From contig NW_004457624.1 in NCBI RefSeq assembly GCF_000203815.1, forward strand, positions 1,860,001 to 1,924,000: a DNA stretch of 64,000 nucleotides, read 5' to 3'. The translations under genes were made by a program, and so were the position numbers. Positions 56,619 to 64,000 of this stretch are shown here, piece after piece. Under the pieces are notes generated by a model. It did no database searches and was not told where the DNA came from. It saw only the letters and a list, made by a program, of their open reading frames with translations. This DNA is from Cavenderia fasciculata. Its lineage: Eukaryota > Evosea > Eumycetozoa > Acytosteliales > Cavenderiaceae. Position 1 is the stretch's first letter; the number at the start of each line of letters is the position of its first letter.

Positions 56619-57886
56619 AAATACTAATAGTATTGGCTTTGGCAAAATTTAATATTAAAAAATAAATCAACTTGGTTGTTGTTGTTTACCAATACTGATG
56701 TTCCATTGTTGCGTGGGATAAACATACGGCTTGCACCAGTGTAATCTCTAAAATAGCAATGATAATGATAATGAGATGAGGAAAGGCAATCCAAGATATC
56801 AAATACCACTGATAAGTTTTTGTGTATACATACAACAATTGTGATGATAATGTAGATATAAAATATTACACCTAGACGACTAGTGCAACTATTGGCGTTG
56901 ATCTGTGAATATCATCACAAATGATTAAAGCTCTCTCTCTCTAACCATATTCTATAGATGTACAGATACCAATCCAATTACCTATGTACATTGAAAAATA
57001 CATAGTCTATAGTAAAAAATAGGATATTAATAATATGACTTCTTCTTGTTTGTTTCACCTTGATTGTAATTCACATACTTTGCTACACACTAAAAGGAAT
57101 GACACAACAAGGAGTTCCGTTTGAATAATGCACCAATAAACCAACTATCGCCAGTCTCATAGTCAACATGTATGTCAAACAGCTGTTGATGCTGGGCCAT
57201 TGTTGCTATTTGGTTTATTGACATATTGAATAGATGGTCATTAATAGTAAGAGTTGTGTTATGTTTATCATGTAACTTTTGTGCGCATCTGACAACCAAG
57301 CCCAAAGATGTAATCAAATTGATATGCTGCTGATTTGTATTCTCTATGTATTATTGTCACTTTTTTTTGATGGGCCAAAATTGAAAAAAAAAAAGGAAAA
57401 AAAATTTTAAATTAATCTTCTATTTTCCTCTGGAATACCAGATGTTTGTTGATGAGGACTTAAATTAACCAGTTTGTGTAGATAAAAAAAAAAACCGACA
57501 AATATTCTACATGAATTTTCTTTGTCTGATTCAAGAAGATCCAGAGAAACATTAGTTTGATCATTTGTTTTAATAGACTGCTGGGGGTGGAAGAATCGCC
57601 AGATTTCTCTCGCAAATAGGTCCACAGATCTTGATATGGTAGCGAACAATGCAAAGAGGTAGGGTACAGCCTAAAAGAACCTGTATAGGAGTCAGAAACT
57701 AGTTTCAACCTGTTGTTAGTTTTCACTGTCGTATTGCAACAGGACAGTATCAAGACGTACAATCCTCTCAACTTCCTCACTTGATGAATACCTCAAGCCA
57801 AAACCAGAAACTTTTGGTTGGATTCTATTATTTGTTTTTTTTGTAATTGATTATAAACGTGTATATTTATTTAAATTATTATAATA

Positions 57887-59267
57887 TTAATAAATTGCTG
57901 GGATTGGATCGTAATCAAGTGGCATCATAATATTGAGATGGTAAAAGATGGTTGGTGATAAAAGAATCAAACCGCTAACGCATGAATAGGTAAATAGTTT
58001 TTGGAATGCCTCGACCATTGGTTGAATAACTTGTTTCTTACGATTGATAATAGGTGCCACCAAATTATTAAAAACATAATAAAATAATTTCTTTGACAAA
58101 TCTTTTATCAATAATACCAAAACAATACCTAAAAAAATAACAAACAAAAAATGATTAATAAAAATTAAGAAATCAGAATAAATCAATTTTCTTATTATTA
58201 TTTTCTTCTTTCTTTTTCTTCTTACCAATTAAAATTCTTGCTATAGTTAAATAAGTATTACTTGTTTGAATAAAATTAACAATAGCATAGGATGATTGAT
58301 AGTAAGGATCTGGGGTATAATAGAGATTGTATTTGTGAGCGATCCAACCACCAAGGAAACTACCATGAAAAGTACCAACGACCAAACCAGTTTCTGGATA
58401 GGCAGGGGTAGGAGTCTTTAGTTGTGGATGCATAAAGAGAACCACACAACAGGTGGCAAAGACAACCATGGGTGCAAGGAAACTGTCGTCGGCCAAAAGA
58501 TTGATAAAGAATGGACGGTATCCAAATACAAATGTGAAAACGGCGGAAAAGCCAATGATGGCACCAGCAGTGACGTCCATTGGAGTGTGATGTCCATTAT
58601 AGAGTCTGCTGAGCATGACTGAACCAACTGACCACATAACTGGAATAATGGCGATCCAATATGGGAGGTATTGATGTGAAGGATTGGGATTTACGTGATA
58701 AAAATACATAAAGTAGTAAAATTGAATGGCAATCGATGATGAAGTATGTGTCGATGGTAGACCATGATCCTTTTGTGGAGCAGTGTTGGTCCAAACCTTG
58801 ACTGGTCGAGGCAACGTAAAGGTATTTTTGAGTATATTACCTGTACCAATCGACAAGGCCAACATAAATGTCAAGTCAATTGCCAAACCACGTGAAATTA
58901 CCCATGCCGTAATCGGTAACAATAAAATATAACAAAATTCCTCTCCCAATAAACTTGCAAATGAGAAATAATAATCTAATAATTTTGTTCTATAACTCTA
59001 AATTAAAATAAAAAATAGAATAAATAAAAAGAAAAAAGAAGATAACTTTTGGGTTGGTTATATAATATTTACTTGAATCTTTAAAACTATAGGGATTTCT
59101 CTTTCATATTCTTTAAGTAAAACTTCTCTGATTGCATTTGTAGAGAGAGCACCTAATAATCCTCCCAAATAACCATCTTTTTTCCTTTTGTTTTTGTTTC
59201 CTCCAGCTACTGCTCCTGTTGTTGTTGTTGATGTCATTGTATTATTTGTCAGTGGCAAACAATCCAT
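57887..59267 (-). CDS. Sphingosine-1-phosphate phosphatase-like PAP2 enzyme
   Basis: Three exons (59267-59073, 58997-58226, 58128-57887) give 402 residues. The three PAP2 catalytic motifs are clear: KNTFTLPRP (motif 1, KxxxxxxRP), GLPSTHTSS (motif 2, PSxH) and SRLYNGHHTPMDVTAG (motif 3, SRxxxxxHxxxD). They lie between several membrane segments (FCYILLLPITAWVISRGLAI, YLPYWIAIIPVMWSVGSVML, AIIGFSAVFTFVFGY, FLAPMVVFATCCVVLFMH and others). The order and spacing fit the SGPP/yeast Lcb3 branch, which dephosphorylates long-chain-base phosphates at the ER. The N-terminal 60 residues are soluble and Lys/Gly rich. The motif 2 Thr in place of Gly (PSTH) is also found in this branch. Confidence 0.92.
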
Positions 59268-60068
59268 GTATATATATATCTCTCTTTTTTTGTAAATGAC
59301 TAATTTGTTTGTGTCAAAGTAATTCTATTCTTTACTCTTTTTTGTTTAAAACCTTTTTAATGACGCTTCCTACAATACATATTAAAAAAAAAAAAGAATT
59401 AGAAATGATTGATTCTCGAATCTGTCTGGATAATAAATATTATTATAACAAAGTGAAATGACTAAATTTGTAGTAGTAGTAGTAGTAATGAGGAGGAGGA
59501 GGAGGAAGAGGTATATATATCGACACCCCCTCCCTCCACTATCTAAAAAAGACAGTATGTATTTTCTTTTGAAACTTTTATAATTTACAAGTAGTAGTAG
59601 TAAAATTATTATTATTATTAATATAACATTATATATATATGAGAATAATAATTAATTAAATGTATATATATCTTGTTTCTTTTTTAATGTTGTTGCTTTT
59701 AAAGAAGAAGAAGGTTTAAAAATGTTTAATTAATTATTATTCTCCTTCCTTCTTTCCACCTGTCTGTTATCCTATCTTTTTTGTATAATGCTTTACTTAA
59801 AAAGGGGTTTGATTTGATGAAAGATGTGATTATTATTAAGACATATATATGTATGTAAGTGTTGTTTTGTGTATAACAAGTAAGTTTAGTGTTTGAATCT
59901 AAAAATATTTAAAAGATAAGATAGAAAAGTAAAGTAGCTGCTGCTGACTGACAACAAACAACAATAACCACCTCTAAAAAAACTTATTAATTTATACGAG
60001 TAAACAACACTGACAATAAATAAATAACAACAAGGTTATATGTCTCTCTTTTTCCCTCCATTGTTGTC

Positions 60069-60112
<44 letters not shown>

Positions 60113-61220
60113 GATTTCCTCCACCAGAATTATGATTTCCTCCACCCCACACATCCCGCGATGCAATCCAATTTTGCAGTGGTGGTGTGAAGTTGTCACA
60201 ACAACAACAACAAAACTCCAACTACCGACACGACATGTGGTTAGTGGAATGAGGGGAGGGGGGTGCTGTCTGCTAGTAGTTGGGTTATAAACCTTTCTCT
60301 TTGCTCTTTAAGATACAATAAGTAAGATAGATAGATGGATGAATGCATCATACATGATGGCAACCAACAAGACTTGCATCAACCAAACAATTCTTTCCAG
60401 ATCCTTAAAAATTGTATGAATGTGTTTTGTTTGTTTGTTGTTGGTATGAGACACAAAAGAAGAAGAAGAAGAAGGAAGGAGGGAAGGATGTAGAATATAC
60501 TTTGTTGTGTGAAAGACCATTTTAAAAAAGGCGGGTACTATCCACCGCTCGAGCTACTACTACTACTAACTTGCTCCATTGTATGTATGTTGTTGCTTGT
60601 ACTATTTTTGTTGTATTGTTTGAAGTACTCACCAATATATATATTGTAATGTTATAAATGAATGATAATATAAATGAATAACAAACAACAAACTATAATT
60701 ATAATTTAGTCTAGTGTGATTGATTATCTACTATCTACTATCTATTTGTTTGTTTGTTTGTTATAGCAAATGTAACAATGAGATGAGAGTTATACAAAAA
60801 ACTACTGCTATACTTTTAACGAAACTGTCGTTAACGTTTAAAACCAAAGATATTAATATGGGGGTGACAAGAGTAAAAGACTAAAAGGATAAGGGGTTTC
60901 CTTTTTTTGTCTTTTTTTTTTTTTTTATTTTTTTTATTGTTTGTTGTAACTGTGTTGGTTGAGTTGCTATGAGACCATCTGTCGTCATAATATATATCAT
61001 AAATCTCGATATTATATTACTATTATAATTTAATCAATCAATCAATCAATCAAACCAATCGATAACAAGTTACGAGACGATCTTTGACGTTATACTCTCC
61101 CTCTCTCTCAATTGGTGTTGGTGTACATTCAAATACATTATTATTATTATTATTATTATTATTGTATTTGGAATCAAATAGTTGATTATTGTATACAATA
61201 TATATCAAAGCGACGTTTTA
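59268..61220. promoter_or_regulatory. Divergent intergenic region, 1.95 kb
   Basis: Between the head-to-head phosphatase and GPS2-like genes. It contains (TAG)n, (GAG)n near 59490, (TTA)n at 60071-60112, (CTA)n near 60555, poly-T near 60910 and (AATC)n near 61035. Open frames at 59987-60199 and 60308-60520 are low complexity. No RNA gene signature was found. Confidence 0.5.
60071..60112. repeat. (ATT)n microsatellite
   Basis: A pure trinucleotide array about 42 nt long; on the minus strand it gives poly-Asn or poly-Ile frames that are not genes. Confidence 0.92.
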
Positions 61221-63057
61221 ATGACATCTATAGGTGGTAATGCAAGTCACCTGAGGCAGCTACAATTAGATGCTGTTAGAAAGAAAACAATCAAAAAGTA
61301 TCTCTTTAAAAAGGTCAAAGATGATAGAGAGATTGAAGCAATCGAACTAAAGAAACAAGCAGACAATGCTTCTCAAAAGGCTGCATTGACAGTCAAAGAA
61401 GAACAAGTCAAAGATGAAGATAAAAAGATCGATATCACAACAATCGATCCTATAAAAGAAGAAAACATTCTAAAAGATTTAGAAGGTAAGAATAACATCA
61501 AAAAAAAAAGAGAGAGATAAGATTTACTCAATCTATGAATCATAATACTGATGGATTATTGTATATTTCACTATGACATTAGAACAAAAGACAATAATGG
61601 CTGAAAAGATATCAAATTTAGAATCAAAGTTGGAAGATATGAATACGAGCAAGGTAGCACTATTTAATCTTTTAAAATTGATATTAAACGAAGAAGAGAA
61701 AAAACAACAAGCAGAACAACTGAGACTCATCGAGATCAAGAAACAACAGGAAGAACAAATGAGAATGCAACAGAAATTGACTCTTCAACAAAATGGTGGT
61801 GTTGCTAGTACAATGATGAATGGTATGGGTGGAGGTGGAAATAACAACAACTATGGACAACAGCAACAACCGCTGCATGGTCAAAGTGGTCCACCAAATA
61901 TGCACTTTCACCAACACCATCAAAATAATATGAACTATAGACAACAACAACTTAATCATCATTATCAAATGAATGGTAGTACAAATAATAATAATAGTAA
62001 TGGTAGTGGAGGAGGATTCCAACAACAATCTCCTCAAATGAATTATCAACAACAGCCACCTCAACAACAACAACAACCACATCAACAACCACATCAATCC
62101 CATCATCATCAGCAACCCTACTATTCAAATCAACAACAACAACAACCACAACAACCATATCAAAATTCACCTCAACCATATTACAATCAAAACCAAAACC
62201 AACAACCACCTTCTTCACATCCACCACAACCTGCAGCTGCAGCTGCTGTTCCTCCTCCACCACCATCACAACAACAACAACAACCTCATCAATCACCTCA
62301 TCAAAACTTGCCACCTCCAATGGCGCCATCAGCCTCTTTCCAAAGCCCAGTTTCTCCGGCCAACCATCCCAACTCTAGTCCATTTTTCAAGGGTAACAAC
62401 TTATTTTTCTCAAGTAATGGAAATGGTAGTAATTTGATTCCAAACAACAACAATAATCAACCATATGAACAACAACAAAATGAACCTAGTACGCAACCAC
62501 CTCCACCACACCAACAACCAGGATATCACCAACAACAACCAAATAATTATTACAATTCACCTTCATCTCCATCCCCACATCAACCACAAAACGAAGGAAA
62601 TTATTATCGATCACCAATGCACCATGGTAATAATAATCCAAATAATCAAAATAATAATAATAATAATAACCCAAGATTTAGTGAAAGAGATGCACCATAC
62701 TCTAGGGATAAATATTACAATAACAATCAAAATAATCAAAATAATCAAAATAATAATAATCCCAGTGGATATGATAACAGAGATAATAGAAATGTAGGAG
62801 ATATGCGTGACAGTAGAGATAGAGATAATAATAATAATAATAGGGAAAATAGATATATAAATAATAACAATAATAACAATAGAGATAGATTTAACAACTA
62901 TGATAATAACAATAACAATAATAATAATAATAATAATGCTAATAATGATTATGGTGATAGATACCATTCTGGTGGATATAGAAATAATAATCAAAGAGGT
63001 GGAGGGAATAATAATAATAGCGGTCCAATAAGACATCATGGAAATCATTGGAAATAA
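61221..63057 (+). CDS. GPS2-like protein with long Gln/Asn/Pro-rich tail
   Basis: Two exons, 61221-61485 and 61583-63057, joined at GTAAGA...TTAG, give 579 residues. The ATG at 61182 would add 13 residues; I prefer 61221. The N-terminal ~150 residues are charged and helical: LDAVRKKTIKKYLFKKVKDD, then EQKTIMAEKISNLESKLEDM, then SKVALFNLLKLILNEEEKKQ. The latter two match in order and spacing human GPS2 'MSLEETKEQILKLQEKLSAL' and 'EKHQLFLQLKKVLHEEEKRR', the coiled coil that joins TBL1 and SMRT in the NCoR-HDAC3 corepressor. The rest is poly-Gln, poly-Pro, poly-Asn and RD/RGG-like (NNNRENRY, QRGGG). A role in transcription repression is inferred from this one region. A generic coiled-coil protein is the alternative. 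Confidence 0.62.
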
Positions 63058-63144
63058 TTATATAAAACAAATAGACGGTCTTTCACACCATTGTATAATA
63101 TATATCTTTGCCTATAATTATGTTATATATTATTTATTTGAATG

Positions 63145-64000
63145 TTAAGAAATTGGACTTAATCTGGTAGAAGGTAATAATAATTCTAATCTTTTTTCCA
63201 TTTTAAGAGCATGTAGTTCATCGATTGCACTTCCATTGTATCCTCCAAACATAAACATGGTAGATCCAACCATGTTTCCAGAACCCATGTCTCGGGGATG
63301 TGGGGCACTTGGAGCATCGATCCTACTCCATTCCATATTGACAGTATCCAATAGATATAAATCATTTGTCAAAGAATCATCTGACAATGATTGTCCTCCA
63401 AATACAAACATAAATGGACCTGCGTTAAATACAATTGTAAAAGTACAAACTGGAGCATTTCCTTTAACATTTACTTTTGTCCATGTATTAAACTATAAAA
63501 AAAAGAATCGAAATTAGTACTAAAACAATGGGAGGAGAGATAGGTTGTTGTTTAGTATGTCTACATACTAAAGGATCATAAATATGAACATCATTATATT
63601 TCTTTTCCCATTCTAAACCATAACCACCACCAAATAATAATAATTTGTTATCAAATGTCATTAGTTTATGTCCACATTTGGCTGGAGGGATATCACCTTT
63701 GGCATAGATTTTTCTCCAAATCAATGTTTCAGTGTCCAAGCAAAATAGATCATCTAAAAAGATGAGTTGATTATTATTTCCCTTGTACATTCCACCATAG
63801 ATATACATGTATTTTCCAATGACAGTTGCTGAATGATTTGTTCTTGGTATTGGTGTTTCTCCTCTTGATTCAATATATTCCCATGATTCCAATTCTTCAA
63901 AAAAAAAAAAAAGGAAACAAATTAGATGTTTTTAGAAATTTAATATATATTATAAATATTAAATATTATTTCTTCCATACATACTTGTATCAAAAATACA
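63145..64000 (-). CDS. Kelch-repeat protein (5' part outside window)
   Basis: Three exons are visible: 64000-63985 (cut by the window edge), 63894-63569 and 63492-63145, with joints CIFDT|KLESWEYI and YDPL|FNTWTKV in frame. At least four kelch blades can be read, each with strand, 'GG' and later 'W': SATVIGKYMYIYGGMYKG...ETLIWRKI, KLMTFDNKLLLFGGGYG...FNTWTKV, FNAGPFMFVFGGQSLSDD...NMEWSRI, and NMVGSTMFMFGGYNGSAIDE. Kelch blades form a beta-propeller for protein binding. The chain ends ELLLPSTRLSPIS with no further domain. Any N-terminal domain lies outside. It is convergent with the GPS2-like gene, 87 nt apart. Confidence 0.88.

Larger units (their letters stand above)
56127..57886. other. Unassigned 1.76-kb stretch with coding-like remnants
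   Basis: Between the 7TM gene and the phosphatase gene. It holds the inverted exon copy (56245-56283) and a perfect hairpin (56571-56618). Parts of it, notably about 57090-57320 and 57480-57790 on the minus strand, have balanced composition and amino-acid usage unlike ordinary spacer (for example FAREIWRFFHPQQSIK and QLFDIHVDYETGDSWF), but no continuous gene with good start and splice sites emerges and I recognise no family. It may be a decayed gene of unknown kind or a gene with unusual introns. Confidence 0.4.

Noticed and set aside
56127-57886. A mobile element bounded by the inverted repeats
   Set aside because: No transposase, reverse transcriptase or target-site duplication is recognisable, and the 56079/56245 repeat is a copied host exon.
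61684-63048. Minus-strand Val/Ile-rich frames
   Set aside because: Antisense of the Gln/Asn-rich tail of the GPS2-like protein.
1-64000. tRNA, rRNA, CRISPR array, bacterial operon signals
   Set aside because: I looked for T-loop GGTTCRA patterns, dictyostelid class I RNA motifs and regular spaced repeats by eye and found none; the many repeats are simple microsatellites and the genes are spliced eukaryotic genes.

Overview
The window looks like nuclear DNA of a dictyostelid social amoeba (Amoebozoa). It is AT-rich with many (AAT)n, poly-T and CAA/GAA tracts, and the proteins carry poly-Asn, poly-Gln and poly-Glu runs. Introns are short (about 55-130 nt), AT-rich and open with GTATGT or GTAAGT. 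Lineage-typical families are present (FNIP-repeat protein, cAMP-receptor-like 7TM proteins, Crinkler-type NTPase). The base composition is less extreme than in Dictyostelium discoideum, so a Cavenderia- or Heterostelium-like genome is my guess; the species is not determined. I found 27 protein genes, most with several exons whose splice sites I joined by reading frame and homology. The first and last genes are cut by the window edges.

Layout. 1-10.7 kb: an acidic coiled-coil protein (partial), a SAP-domain protein with a possible histone-fold tail, the SDH assembly factor SDHAF4, a Crinkler-type P-loop NTPase fused to a REase-fold nuclease domain, and a Sec7-PH Arf exchange factor. 10.7-13.8 kb: gene desert. 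13.8-31.9 kb: a dense block with p31comet (MAD2L1BP), a 7TM receptor, an importin-13/transportin-3 homologue, a DUF676 esterase, ALG11, a Rab-like GTPase with a CaaX end, a tiny N-myristoylation-type protein, a PDCD2/TSR4 homologue, a metaxin/FAXC-like GST protein, exosome RRP41 and a divergent Skp1-like protein. 32.3-49 kb: XRN1, an UNC93-like transporter, two dictyostelid repeat/F-box-like proteins and an AREL1-type filamin-HECT ligase. 49-52 kb: second gene desert. 52-64 kb: NDUFA5, an ADF-H/coactosin-like protein, a second 7TM receptor, an unassigned stretch with coding-like remnants, a sphingosine-1-phosphate phosphatase-like enzyme, a GPS2-like protein and a kelch protein (partial).

The genes are mostly unrelated housekeeping and signalling genes, as expected for a eukaryotic chromosome; there are no operons. 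Functional themes that recur are RNA decay (RRP41, XRN1), ubiquitin signalling (Skp1-like, HECT, F-box-like) and mitochondrial complexes I and II (NDUFA5, SDHAF4). The items most worth a second look are the NTPase-REase gene, the SAP/histone-fold protein, the Skp1-like protein with an inserted BTB and a long tail, the GPS2-like protein, the Arf-GEF whose PH domain is split by a long insert, a frame discontinuity in the importin gene, and a fold-back copy of the last exon of the second 7TM gene.
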